A stretch of DNA of 64,000 nt from Hippophae tibetana (GCA_037013495.1 CM072809.1:13489001-13553000), one strand, 5' to 3'; numbered from the stretch's first letter, positions 12,278 to 24,396 are shown. Notes: a model not told the origin generated them from the letters alone. Made by a program: numbers and translations.

Positions 12278-15200
12278 CTATAAGAACAATTTTCTATATT
12301 CTTCTGCTTCATGCACCCTCTCTTCAGGGCATCGGTCCTTTCTTTCCTTATCCAAGTCTAGCTTTCTCTTCAATTCCTTCTCTTTCTCATTAATCTACAC
12401 AATCAATGATGGATATAATACCTAAAATGTTCAAGCGAGTAGGGAAGCAGCTGCAAGAACCAAAAAAGATTTGCCGTCTTACCTCTTCATAGATCTCATC
12501 ATTGTTCTCATAGTCACCAATCTTCCGTGGAACGATATGAATGTGAACATGAGGTACAGTTTGTCCAGCTTGAGGTCCATCCTAGAATTGAAACGGACAC
12601 AACTCGTCACATATTTTTGGAACATATGGACAAAAAATTAGTGCTGCATTTGTGTATGTAAAGAAATAGCTAGCAAATGAAAATGTTTCCACCGGAAATC
12701 ACAAAAAAGTCAAGTACCTCCCACCTTCCAACTTGAAAATCTCTATAATGATATCATCTCTAATGATCAAACTGGTGAAGTAACTCAGTCTACTGAAAAC
12801 ACCTTCCCTTACTTTTAGAAAAAGTGCAAACACTATTTTAATCACTCTTTATTAACCTACTTCTCATAGTTCCAAGACAAAATCAAAGAAAATTTAAAAT
12901 TGCATAACATGGTAGGTGCTTGCAATGCCACTATGCTTAACACGTAAAATTCTTAGAAAAATGACAAAAATAATAACTAAAAACTTATAATCATAAAAAT
13001 AACATTTTTAATATACATTTCATATATTTTTATAATTAAAAAAATCTAACAAGTTATTTTATTTTCAATGTCATCCAATTAGATACTATTTAAATTAAAC
13101 TATGGTCATTAAAACTTATTCAATGTTATTAAAGTGTTATTTTTTGTTATTATAAATTTTAGATGTGTTATTTTTTATAATTTTCTAAAATTTTGGTATC
13201 AAAATAGGTTTAATTGTATAACATAACTCCTTTCACATATGAAGTTTCATTTTTAACTTTTTCACGCAAGCGCACATATGTTTTTTTTTTCATAAAAAAC
13301 ATTTTTTTTTCTTGTTTAAAAATGTTGTATACATATATTTTTTTATAAAATAAAAACATGTTTTTTAGGAGAAGTTAAAAGGAAAATCATTGAATAAATG
13401 AGTCTTATAAAAAAAGGAGTATCTATATATAAAAATACATGAAAGTAACATAATATAAATATTTTTGTCAATATTATTAAGAAAGTGTCCACGTACTAGT
13501 TGCACAAACAAGAAAGCATCGAAATAAATACAAGCAAATTGGTTGGCTTACTTGTATTGTATATGTTAGCGAAGTTGCTTTGTGGTAGCTCTCAAGCTGA
13601 CGGCCAACCTTTTGTGCTGTAATCCATAGATCAGTAGTCTCATCGACAGTGAGATCAGTAAAGCGCTTCACTTCACGCATTGGGCATACAAGCACATGTA
13701 CATAATGTTAAGTCAACCAAATGGTACACACTTCGCGAAGATTATGGTCTTACATATGGACATGCCAAAATAACGCTTCTTTGCTACAATTTCTATTTAT
13801 TTAAAGTTCTTGTCATGCTTCAGCCTTATTCATTAAATATACGTCCAAAAGATGTTTGAGAGTGAATCCTCTAATAATTTTTTTAACTGATATTTATCAA
13901 CCAATGATATTTTTTATATTAAATTTTATTTGTAGCACCCAAGGTGGGTGTTTATGGAGTTAAGTTGCAGCTTGTTTACAGATGCACCGATCAATAACTC
14001 CACCATGTGTGTGCGATGAACCATGTGATTAACTATTATGGAAGCTACATCTGAAAGATAAATGTTTATATAGTCAACGACTTTAAGGAAGAAGTAGAAT
14101 CAGAGCCAAACAAAATTGCAGAACTATCCTAAAAATCTGCTAGATGAATATGATATAGCTAAGTCAATAATAAGGTCGCACAGAACTTTCAAAATAAAAT
14201 TACACTACTATTAGTGCAGTGATGCAGGAATATTATGCTACTAAAATAAAGCTTCTGTAGTTAATTCTGTTTTATTTTCGTTTTTACTTATTTACTATTG
14301 TTTGTCCAATGTCTTCATTTTGTTAATTGTAGGGCTGATTTGGATGTAGTTTGCTTGGAAGGAGTTTCAAGATAAGTTTGAAATGAAGTGATTTGGTTCA
14401 AAGAAGTTTAAAGAAAAACATTGAAGTAATTGTCATAAAATTGTTAAAAGTAATTCTACGTAACATTTTAATAATTAATTTATGAAGGGACATGCATCCA
14501 AACTACTTATATTAAAGTAAGGATTGCTTATTTTTCCTAGGAGCACTTATAGTGCTTTCTAAAAATTTGAAAGTACTTCTCATACAGATTACTAAGTAAG
14601 CTTCTAACCATTTGAAAGCCTTTCAAGTAGAAGTAGTTCCAAATGGAAACATATATGCTTGTCTATAGCCCATTATTCAAAGCACTTAGTTTTGAAAACA
14701 GACTCTCAACTTAAAAGGAAAGCTATCCATAGCAGAAAGTAGTTTTTCCATCCTATTGTAAGCATTTTTGCTATAAGAACTTATTCAGTTATTCTTATCA
14801 AAAGAATCAGCTGGGCTACGGACCGACAAGTCTGACCCTGCTGCTGGAGTTCAATTTCGGGTTAGCTAGATTGGTTTCTATACCATGCAGGCCCTGCAAG
14901 GAGTGTGCAGAATCAAAAATTGGTTCATCCAACTGAGTTTCTGCAAGTCTATCTGCTTGTGAAAGCATTTGCATCATACTATCTAATTAAAACATGATCC
15001 ACCAAAACAAAATTTCAGCTTACTGATCCTCAAGGCTCAAACACCAAATTTGTTTAGAGAAAAGGAAAGGAAAAGGATATGACCTGCAAAGAAAAGAAAA
15101 GAAGTGGATTAAAAATCAAATTCACCGTTAGATCAGAAGTACTACAACTAAAGAGGCGAGAAGACCAAGAACACATATTATATTAAACAACCGACTATTC

Positions 15201-16037
15201 TTAATAAGAACTCATCTAGTAGAAAAGAGTAGTGGCAAATGTATCAAGTTGTTATATACATTATGTTAGTTATTGATCAGTAATTGTGAAGTCATTTATT
15301 AACACTGACAATTAGATTATAACATATGGATTGATATATGCTTCAAATTGCGAAGAAAAATGTTTTTCAATAGAAAACATTGGAGGGATGATGCCAAAAG
15401 GGTATGTGACGATTTCTTCTTTTTGTACATTTCTTGATCAAAGAAAAAGAGAAAAGGGTTGCAAGATAATCAATTGAACTTTAAATTCCTTTACTTTGTG
15501 CAATTCAATGAACCCCTTCTATCATAGTGACTTAATTCTGTATCATAATATTGTATTTGTACTCCAATTTGTAAGCTTTGCTAGGTATGGAGCACATAGG
15601 TTTTGAATTTTAATCCTCAGTCCGGTTCTGATTATCTAAGAATCTAAATATTCAATACAGCCTAAAAAAGTATTTTGCAAGTTATTTCTTTCTTTCGTTT
15701 TGTAGGTCAACACGGGTATGGAAAATTTTGTGTGGAAAAATGAAACCAAATACTCACACCAAAAAAAAAAAAAAAACCTTGAGACAGAGTAGGAGAATCT
15801 CAATCAATTGAATGACATAAGGGCAATTATATCCTTCCATAACATGCAAATTTAGGATCCCAATCTCCCTTCATTCTTTTACTACTTTCAGTTAATGATA
15901 TTTCAAAAAAACAAACTTAAGTGCGTACCAGGAAGAACCGGGCGGAGATTAACCATAACAAATGAGAGAGGAGTGGTGAAGAACACTTCCGTGCTGCTTA
16001 TCTTGTATGGCCCAAAGGTATAGTGACCCAATGCCAT
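12278..16037 (-). CDS. FHIT: FHIT-like bis(5'-adenosyl)-triphosphatase, copy A
   Basis: Four coding exons on the minus strand, in transcript order, are 16037-15929, 13700-13552, 12581-12483 and 12394-12278. Together they give about 157 residues. The histidine triad HVHIHIV is in the third coding exon (in [18 protein letters not shown]); the middle His is the catalytic nucleophile in this family. Other family signs are [22 protein letters not shown] and a C-terminal [15 protein letters not shown] proteins split Ap3A into AMP and ADP and may act in nucleotide signalling. The first coding intron starts GTACGC but shows no AG acceptor before the conserved HVLVCP exon; the frame fits only a TG end. 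A 5'UTR intron (16038-16131) starts with GC instead of GT. Copy B, 5 kb away, is the decayed twin. All exons are open, so this is the likely working copy. Confidence 0.82.
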
Positions 16038-16215
16038 CTGTACAATGGGATTTCAACTGAATTAAAAATTTAAAAGGGGGAAAATAAGCAATAATGGTGA
16101 ATAAAAGTGTTTGGATCGGATTGTGGTTTGCCTTAGTGTTAATGGTGGAAGAGATAGTTCGGAGTCTTTGCGCTGGAAGGTGAAATGAGACACAAGATTC
16201 TGCGAAAGACCAAAG
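16038..16215 (-). other. 5'UTR exon and intron of FHIT-A, with GC donor
   Basis: On the minus strand ACTAAG is followed by GCAAAC at 16131-16130, and TGTACAG precedes the ATG at 16037, making a 94-bp intron. The corresponding site in copy B reads AAG|GTAAAC, so the GC donor is a point change in copy A. The exon upstream (about 16132-16215) has no open frame continuous with FHIT, because it differs from copy B by a one-base insertion. It is therefore probably untranslated. Confidence 0.6.
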
Positions 16216-17554
16216 GAAATAGTTTCGAGATTACCATTTTTGACTTTATCTTATTATATTCTTGTTGGACGAACATCAATTTTTTTTATTCAACAACTTT
16301 CGCTAAACTTTCAAATACGTCCATGAACTTCTTTGTATTGCAAAGCTTCAATGAAATCAGTATCTACAATTCTACAAGGTTAAAAATCAAAATTTTGGTA
16401 CAGTTTACCTAAAAATTAAACTGCGCCAAAATTTATAAGTTGTATCAATTACCCTATTAAAGGCACATTAGGTTGTATCTAACTTTCATATTCCTATACA
16501 ATTGTATCCATTAAAATTATTTAGAAAATATCTTTTTTAAAATAATTACGTATCTATATATAAGTAAGAATTTTTTATTGCATTAAATATCAATTATAGC
16601 TTTTCTTCCTTTTTTTTTTAAATACTAACTCAACTAGTTTCAAAAATAGGTCACTGATTCACTGTAAAGACACGTACAAAACAACATATTTAAATAAAAT
16701 TAAGAGGGATATATAATTTCTTTAAATTAAATTATTTATACCGTTTAATCTTTTAGATTAAAAAATATGTCATTTAATTCTTTCGTTTCATAAAAATAGA
16801 TAAATTAACGATAAATTATATTATTTTAATAATTTTTTATTTAAAATATTATTATCCCAAGTAATTAAAATGATATTATAATACAAATCTTTAATAATAA
16901 CAATAGTAAAATTTAATATAAAATAATTTTAAGAAAAACATAAACAATAATAAAATTTAAACAAAAAAATATTCAAATATATATTTTAAATTAAAATAAA
17001 ATAAAACAGTATCAACTAACAAATACTAATAACGAATATTTATAAATTTTATTATATAAATTATATTTTTACTATTATTAAATACTCATATTTTAATAAC
17101 GTTTAATCACTAAAAATAATAATATTTTTATAAAAAACCATTAAAATAATATAATTTATTCTTAATTGATCATTTTTGTAAAATTAAGGGATTAAATAAC
17201 ATCATTTTTAATTTAAGAAATTAATTGACACAAATGATCTAATTTAAGGTAATTTTATAACATTTTTCTCAACAAAAAAAAGGTGAAAATGAATGCCTTG
17301 GCATGTCCAAATAAACTGATCCTCACCCGCATGCATATTCCATATTAATTCCACTTAAAGTAAAGGTATTTAAGCTATTCACCAATATATTTTTTTCATA
17401 CAAACATAAACGAAATGAAAAAAAGCATTTCCTCTCAGCTCTCATCTACAATAAGATTAAGTTCCCAAGTTACTGACATCATGCTGCATAAATTCCAACT
17501 TGGCTAAGAAAACCATTTTATCCGATAATGCATGGCAAATTACAAGTTTAACAT
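16216..17554. other. FHIT-A upstream region and AT-rich spacer between the copies
   Basis: The first few hundred bases would hold the promoter of FHIT copy A. The remainder is AT-rich with no gene. From about 17420 the sequence matches the 3' flank of copy A (near 12140), marking the left edge of the second duplicate unit. Confidence 0.5.
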
Positions 17555-19683
17555 CTATAAGAACAACTTTCTATATTCTTCTGCTTCGTGTGCCATCTCT
17601 TCAAGGCTTCTGTCATCCAAGTCTAGCTTTTTCTTCAGTTCTTTCTCTTTCTCATCCATCTACACAATCAATGATGAATATAATAAATAAGGGTTCAAGC
17701 AAGAGGAGAGTGAAGCAACTGCAAGAACCAAAAGGGATTTGCTGTCTTACAGCCTCGTAGATATCATCATTGTTCTCAAGGTCGCCACCCTTCCTTGGAA
17801 TGATATGAATGTGAACATGAGGCACACTTTGCCCGGCTTGAAGTCCATCCTAGAGTTGGAAAGGACACTTGTCACATCTTTTAGAAACGTATGGCAAAAT
17901 ATGAAGCAATATCTATCAAGATATAGCAAATGCTACAATTAAAAAAGAAAAGAAATAGTAAATGGAAATGTTTTCGTAGAAAATAACAAAAATATTCAAG
18001 TACCTCCCTTCACTTTGAAAATTGTTTTCAATGTAATTCATCTGTTTTGATCAACTAGGCAAAGTAACTCTTTCTCCTGAAAACAACTCTCTTTACTTTT
18101 TGGAAGAAGTGCACACAGTAGTTTAATGCACTCTTTACTAACCTACTTCTCATTTTTTGCAAGAAAAAATCAAAGAATAAAGTTTAAATCACATGGCAGG
18201 TGCTTGCCATGTCACTAGACTAAACATGTTTTCCATATAAAAACTCTTCTATGATATTATGAAAGAGATGAAAATAAACACAATATACATATTGTAGTTA
18301 ATATAATAGTATTGTTAAGAAAGTATCCACATATTAGAAGCACAAACAAGAGAGCACCCAAACAAATACAAGCAAATAGGTCGACTCTTACTTGTATCCC
18401 CAATGTTAGTGATGATGCTTTGTGCTAGCTCTCAAGCTGATGACCAACCTTTTGTGCTGTAATCCATAGATCACTAGTCTCATCGGCAGTGAGATCAGTA
18501 AAGCGCTTCACTTCACGCATTGAGCATACAAGCACATGTACATAAGGTCAAGTCAACCAAATGGAATGGACTTTACAAAGATTATGGTCTTAGATATTTA
18601 CATGCCTAAAAAAACGTTTCATATAAATTTGTTACATTCCTTAAATATTAAAGCTTCTTGGTCATGATTCGGCCTTAGTATTTAAGTATACTTCCGGAGG
18701 TGTACTTATGGATTTAAGTTACAGCTTGTCTACAGATGCACCAGCCAATAAACAGTCACATTGTGCGTGAGTTGAGCCATGTGCTTGAATATAATAGAAG
18801 TTACATCTGACAGGATCAAATGTAAGATATCATCAAATTTAAGGCTAAATTCAATCAGAGCTGAACAAAAATGTAGAACTATCCTGAAAATACATAATCT
18901 GCTAAATAAGTATGATATGGCAGAGCCATCAATAAGGTCAGCAAGAATTGCTTTCAGCATAAAATTACACATCTATGAGTGCAGAGTGTATTCAGAATCA
19001 TATATTGGTTCACCTAACTGAGTTTCTGTAGGTCTATTTACTTGTGAAAGCATTTAGATCATACTATCTAATTATAACACATGACTTACCAAAACAGAAT
19101 TTTAGCTTACCGATCTCAAACGTCAAATTTGTTTTGAGAAAAGAAAAAGAAAAAGGATATGACCTGCAAAGGAAAGCAGAAATACATTAAAAACCAAAAT
19201 CACCAATCACAAGAACACCAAAAGTAAAAGAACAAAAGGGGGAAGAAAAAGAACACGTATTAGTACTAAATTAACCGCTATTTTTAATTAGAATTCATCT
19301 AATAGAAACAATTTGACAGCAGATGCCAAAAGGGTACGTGATGATTTCTTCTTTTTATATATTTCTTAGTCAAAGAAATAGAGAAAGGGGTGCAAGATAA
19401 TCGATGAACCTTTGAATTCCTGTAATTTATGCAATTCAAAGAACCCCTTTTATATCATAGCGACCTGATTCTGTAACACGATGTTGTAACTATACCCAAT
19501 TAGTAAGCTTTGCTAGGTATGTAGCAAATGGGTCTTAAGACACTCTAAAGTTTCAACTATCACTACGATTCAGATAATCTAAGTCTACAAATTGACTCTA
19601 TTTAAAAATTACAGTACTAAACATATCTACTTTAAAAGAAAGAGGACTAAATTGTTCTTATCAAAGAATTCCAGGACTATTTG

Positions 19684-19811
19684 TGTTAATGAGTCATCAT
19701 TAGTTGTATATTAGTTGTATGCAACTAATATACTTTTTCTAAAAACATTTTTCCTAAAAACATATTCTTATTTTTTGTATATATATTTGTATTATCATTC
19801 ATTGTATTTAA
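19684..19811 (+). repeat. 5' LTR of the FHIT-B copia
   Basis: It begins TGTTAATGAG and ends just before the primer-binding site. It is matched by the shorter LTR at the other end. It carries two small extra blocks compared with the 3' LTR, including a repeated CCTAAAAACA. Confidence 0.7.
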
Positions 19812-19849
19812 CTTGGTATCAAAGCAGGAAAGAGAAAAAAATTTATCAG

Positions 19850-20115
19850 TCTCCGAGCAGCGCCGCCGTCAGTCTCTTTAAGCAGTGTCGTTAATCTCCT
19901 CGCGCTGTCCAGTTTGCGCCGCCACCTGCGTCCGTTGCAGATCCGTCCTTCAATCTACTCGCGCCGTCCAGCCCGCGCCGTAAGCAGTCTAGCACTTCCA
20001 TACACCTGGTCTGTGTCGTTGCAGATCCGTCCACACCAACTCTGCCTGTCCAGCCATCCGCACCAGTTCTGCACGTCCAGCCATTCGTACTAGCTCCGTC
20101 CGTCAATAGTTGGTC
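19850..20115 (+). repeat. GC-rich degenerate repeats in place of gag
   Basis: This leader is about 55-60% G+C, in contrast to its AT-rich surroundings. It is built of loosely repeated pieces such as GCAGATCCGTCC (twice) and GTCCAGCCA (twice), with CGCGCCGTCCAG variants. The reverse strand is open for 71 codons only because of this composition. It is not a recognisable gag. Confidence 0.6.
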
Positions 20116-20129
20116 GTGATAAGATTGGT

Positions 20130-23100
20130 ATGATCTTAAACGTTTCTCACTCTGTTGGGTCTAATACTTTGATTATTGATTCTGGTGCATCTGATCATAT
20201 GACTTATGATAAATCTTATTTTAATGAGTTATCTTCCCCACCAGTGTCTTATGTTACAAACGCTAACGGTGAGACCTTTTTTGTCTTAGAAAAGGGGTCA
20301 GTTCATATCACTTCAACTTTACAACTCTATAATGTTTTATATGTACCTGATTTATCTCATCACTTAATATATGTCCCACAGTTGAATATTGAGTCTAAAT
20401 ATTATGTAACCTTTTATCATATGTATGTGATTTTTCAGGATCTTCTTACCAGGAAAATAATTGATCAAGGGTATTTGAGGGGCAGATTGTTCTGTTTGGA
20501 TCAGAACTATGCAGGGGAGAAACCAGGAGCACAGGCACACACTGTATTGACTTCTACTTCTGATAAGCTAAGTGAAATTTGGTTGTGGCATCGCCGCTTA
20601 GGGCATCCGTCTTTTAGTCTTATGAAAAAAATCAATGCCCACTTTATTTATTGGTGTTAATGAGTCTGTTTTACATTGTGAGACTTGTGTTTTGGCCAAG
20701 AGTCATCGTATTACTTATTCTTCTAGTATTTCTAATAAAAGTACTATTTTTTTTAATTAATTCATTCTGATGTTTGAGGACCTAAATAACCCACTATATC
20801 GGGTATAAGATATTTTGTTTCGTTTATCGATGATTGTACAAGGTTGTCGTGGATTGCTCTTCTTAGAACAAAAAATGAAGTTTTTTCAATTTTTCAAACT
20901 TTTCATACTCTCATTCAAACACAATACAATGACATCATTCAGATCCTCCGTTCTAACAATGGGCGAGAATATGTTAATCATGTTTTTCAAGATTTTTTCA
21001 AAACACATGAGATTATTCACCAAACTACTTGCCCACAAACACCGGAACAAAATAGAGTGTCTGAAAGAAAAAATCGTCATTTACTTGATATGGCTTGTGC
21101 ACCCCTATTTAGTGCGTATATGCCAAAATATCTTTAGGGTGATGCTATACAAACTTCCACCCATCTCATCAATTGTCTCCCGTCTAGTATCCTTAACAGA
21201 CAAATCCCATTTCAGATTCTCGCATCTTACGTCTCCTTGTCATCCTTCCATAATCTTCCTACCCGTGCATTTGGTTGTATTTCTTTTGTGTATATTCCTA
21301 AAAATCAAAGGTCTAAATTAGATACCCGGGCAATTAAATGTGTGTTTGTTGGTTATGGAGGTTATCAGAAAAGGTACAAGTGTTTCCATCCACCGACCAG
21401 AAAGTATTATATCACTATGGATGTTACCTTCTTTGAACACATGAGTTATTTTTTCTCACCTGATATTGCTTGTCAGAGGGAGAATACATATTTCGAAGAA
21501 CTATATCATGGAAAAGGGGAGGAATTAGAAGAATCACCAACTGATGTTTCGATGGGACCAGATGAGATTCCTAATCCATTGAATCCAGTCATCGAAGAAG
21601 CAGATACTCCAAGTATCCAAGCACCAGATTCGCTTACAGCAAATGAAATTGAAGACACAACTGTTCCCTCAGGCATCACTCCTACCCCTGATCAACAACT
21701 CCCTGGTACTGAAGGTCACTCATCTGAGGTATATACACCCACTGATACTAATAGCATTGAGTCTAATGTTGGACAATATGTGTTACCAAATAGGTCTACT
21801 CAAGGTCAACCAACCAAAAGGTATAAACCAAATATTCATGCAAAATCAAAATACTCAGTAGCCAATTACATGTCCACTAAAAGATTATCTAAGTCATATA
21901 AATCACTTGTCAATCAAATATCTGTTGTATCAGTACCTAACAAAGTGTAGGATGCGTTAGGAGATCCAATATGGAGAAAGGCAATGGCTGAAGAGATGGA
22001 GGCGTTACAGAAGAACGATACTTGGCAACTTGTGCCTCCACCACAAGAAAAAAAGACGGTTGTCGATGGGTGTTTATTGTAAAACATAATGGTGATGGAT
22101 CTGTAAATCGGTATAAAGCTCATCTTGTAGCAAAAAGGTTCACTCAAACGTATGGTGTAGACTACGATGAGACTTTTGCTCCTGTTGCCAAAATGAATAC
22201 TATTTGGGTTCTGCTCTCACTTGCCGCTAACCTAAACTGGCCACTTCGGTAGTTTGATGTCAAGAATGCGTTTCTTCATGGAGAATTAGCCGAGGAGGTG
22301 TACATGAGTCTTCCACCTGGGTATGTAGCTGATTCTCCTGGTAATTTTGTATGCAAATTGAGAAAGTCTTTATATGGTCTCAAGCAATCCCCTCGAGCTT
22401 GGTTTGGAAGGTTTTTACAGTTCATGCAGAAGGTTGATTACAGACAAAATAATTCAGACTGTTTCTCAAACATCAACGAGGGAAGATAATAGCCTTAATC
22501 ATTTATGTTAATGATATGGTAATTATTGGTGATGATACTGTTGAGATGGATAAATTACAAAGACAACTAGCCTCTGAATTTGAGATGGACTTAGATGAAC
22601 TAAAGTACTTCTTGAAAATTGAGGTAGTCAGGGGGAGAGAAGGAATATATCTGTCAGAGGAAGTACATTATTGATCTGCTAACAGAGACAAGTATGTTAG
22701 ATTGCAAACCTAATGACACTCTTATTGAGCAAAACCATTGTTTAACATAGTATTCAGATTAGATACCAACTGATCGAGCTCGCTATCAGAGATTGGTTGG
22801 GCGTTTGATTTACTTGGCTCATACTAGACCAGATGTTGCATATGCAATAAGTGTGGTGAGTCAGTTCATGCATAATCCATGTGAGAACCACATGAATGTT
22901 GTTTTGAGAATTTTAGGGTATTTGAAATCGGTTCTAGGAAGAGGAGTAATGTTCTCTAAACACAACAATCCTCTTGAAGTCTGTGGCTTTACAAATGCAG
23001 ATTGGGTAGGAAGTATTACAGATAGAAAGTCAACATCGGGTTATTTCACCTTTGTGGGAGGTAATTTGGTTACATGGAAAAGTAAGAAACAAAAAGTGGT

Positions 23101-23458
23101 GGCACGATCTAGTGTTGAGGCTGAATATAGAGGTATGGCTCATGGGGTTTGTGAATTGTTGTGGATAAGAACTTTGTTATTTGATTTGGGTTTTGAACCC
23201 AAAAATACTATGCAGTTGTATTGCGACAGTCGGGCAGTCATTGATATATCACAAAATCCAGTACAACATGATCGCACTAAACATGTAGAGGTTGATCGTC
23301 ACTTTATAAAAGAGAAGCTAGATGTCAAACTTATTAGCTTTCCTTTTGTTCTCATTGAAGAGCAACTTACAGATATGCTTACTAAAGGAGTTTCCAAAAA
23401 GACATTATACGACTCACTAAACAAGTTGGGCATGATCGATATCTATGCGACAATTTGA
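20130..23458 (+). pseudogene. Decayed copia pol (protease, integrase, reverse transcriptase, RNase H)
   Basis: Open pieces at 20130-20660, 20844-21137, 21237-21950, 22022-22252, 22298-22489 and 22793-23458 are parts of one Copia polyprotein in several frames. Signs are the protease motif DSGASDHM, the pre-integrase LWHRRLGHPS, integrase residues around RSNNGREYVN (first Asp lost to Asn) and PEQNRVSERKNRHLL, RT blocks [18 protein letters not shown] and [12 protein letters not shown], and RNase H ADWVGS, SSVEAEYRGMA and TKHVEVDRHFI. The RT catalytic YVDD box reads YVND near 22504. The element is inactive. Confidence 0.85.
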
Positions 23459-23465
23459 AGGAGAG

Positions 23466-23573
23466 TGTTAATAAGTTATCATTAACTGTATATTAGTTCT
23501 ACTAATATACTTTTCCTAAAAACAGATTCTTATTTTCTGTATATATATCTGTATTATTATTTATTGTATTTTA
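23466..23573 (+). repeat. 3' LTR of the FHIT-B copia
   Basis: It begins TGTTAATAAG directly after a purine-rich tract and matches the 5' LTR with clear divergence. The right edge is placed where similarity to the 5' LTR ends, and could be off by a few bases. Confidence 0.65.
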
Positions 23574-23969
23574 AGAAAAAATAAATATATTTCATTATAT
23601 CCCACTATTTGGACCCTAATCCCACTCTAGCCCGAAAAACGCATTTGGCAAGTACTTTTTTTTTAGGTCCACAAGCGTATGGGAATTTCTGTGTAAAAAT
23701 GAAACCAAATATTTTCACAAAAAACCTGAGACAGACTACATGAATCTCAGCCTAGAAGGCTTTGATATGAGCTAAAGGCAATTTTACACCACTACAACAT
23801 GCAAATGGAGGATCACAATCAACTCCTTTCAGTACATGTTAAAGGAACTAAAGTACATACCAGGAAGAAGAGGGCGGAGATTAACCATTGCATATGAGAG
23901 AGGAGTGGTGAAGAACACTTCCTTGCTGTCTATCTCGTATGGCCCAAAGGTATAATGATCCGAAGCCAT

Positions 23970-24396
23970 CTGTACAATCGGATTTACTGAAATTAAAAAT
24001 TAAAAGAAAACAATGTCAAATTGGTGAACAAAATTGTTAGAATGGAACTTGTAGTTTACCTTAGTGGGAATGGTGGAAGAGATAGTTTGGAGCCTTGAGC
24101 TTGAAGGTGAAATGAGACATCCGATTCTGGGAAGCACCGAAGAAAATGTAGCAAGATCACCATTTTTGCCTTTATCATAATCCTCCTTCCAAAGCCTTAT
24201 CAAATCTCAATTATGCCCCTAAAAAGTCCATTAGGCCCATTGTTAACTAGCCCATCTTTGTTAACAAAATGGTCATTTTATTCAGATCCAAAGCTTTTAC
24301 CTTTGTTATCCACTTCTCTGGTCTTGTTTTCCTCTCCCTCCCTCTCTCTCATCTTTATCCACATAGCAAAGTACTGGTGCACGGAAAAGAGTAGTT
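23970..24396. promoter_or_regulatory. Shared divergent promoter region of FHIT-B and RPL17
   Basis: FHIT-B (minus) has its 5'UTR intron at 23970-24059 and a 5'UTR exon from about 24060 to 24150. The RPL17 ATG (plus) is at 24397. So at most about 250 bp separate the two transcripts, and both promoters must lie within it. The part before the RPL17 ATG is rich in C/T (TTTCCTCTCCCTCCCTCTC), typical of plant leaders of ribosomal-protein genes. No certain TATA box was seen. Confidence 0.55.

Larger units (their letters stand above)
19684..23573 (+). mobile_element. Ty1/copia retrotransposon, gag-less and decayed, inside FHIT-B intron 1
   Basis: The element lies on the plus strand, opposite to FHIT-B. 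LTRs start TGTTAAT at 19684 and 23466. The 5' LTR is about 127 bp and the 3' LTR about 108 bp, with many differences, so the insertion is old. A tRNA-iMet-type primer site (TTGGTATCAAAGCAGG) begins at 19813, and a purine tract (GAAGGAGAG) precedes 23466. The order is leader, protease, integrase, reverse transcriptase, RNase H, the Copia order. No gag is seen: a GC-rich repeat leader passes straight to the protease. The coding part is cut by many stops and frameshifts. A clear target-site duplication was not found. The equivalent intron of FHIT-A has no element, so it inserted after the gene duplication. Confidence 0.85.
17555..23969 (-). pseudogene. FHIT: FHIT-like gene, copy B, broken by a nonsense codon and holding a copia element
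   Basis: Exons in transcript order are 23969-23861, 18540 (approx.)-18392, 17849-17751 and 17659-17555. They match copy A exon for exon: MASDHYTFGPYEI, VNLRPLLP, HVLVCSMREVKRF, the triad HVHIHII and C-terminal KLDLDDRSLEEM. In the second coding exon the Tyr codon TAC of copy A is TAG (18427-18425). The product would end at about 74 residues, before the histidine triad. A copia element sits in the first coding intron (19684-23573) and stretches it to more than 5.3 kb. The last exon is 12 bases shorter than in copy A, in frame. The same non-AG acceptor appears (…TTATG|TAC). The 5'UTR donor is a normal GT at 24059-24058. Later exons have kept their reading frame, so the loss may be fairly recent. 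Confidence 0.85.

Noticed and set aside
18538..19683. Extra exons between FHIT-B and the copia element
   Set aside because: The sequence matches the intron of FHIT-A, and small frames here (for example 18730-19021) are not conserved between the copies.
19891..20106. 71-codon frame on the minus strand, Gly/Thr/Asp-rich
   Set aside because: It is a by-product of the GC-rich repeats in the copia leader; no start context or homologous motif is visible.
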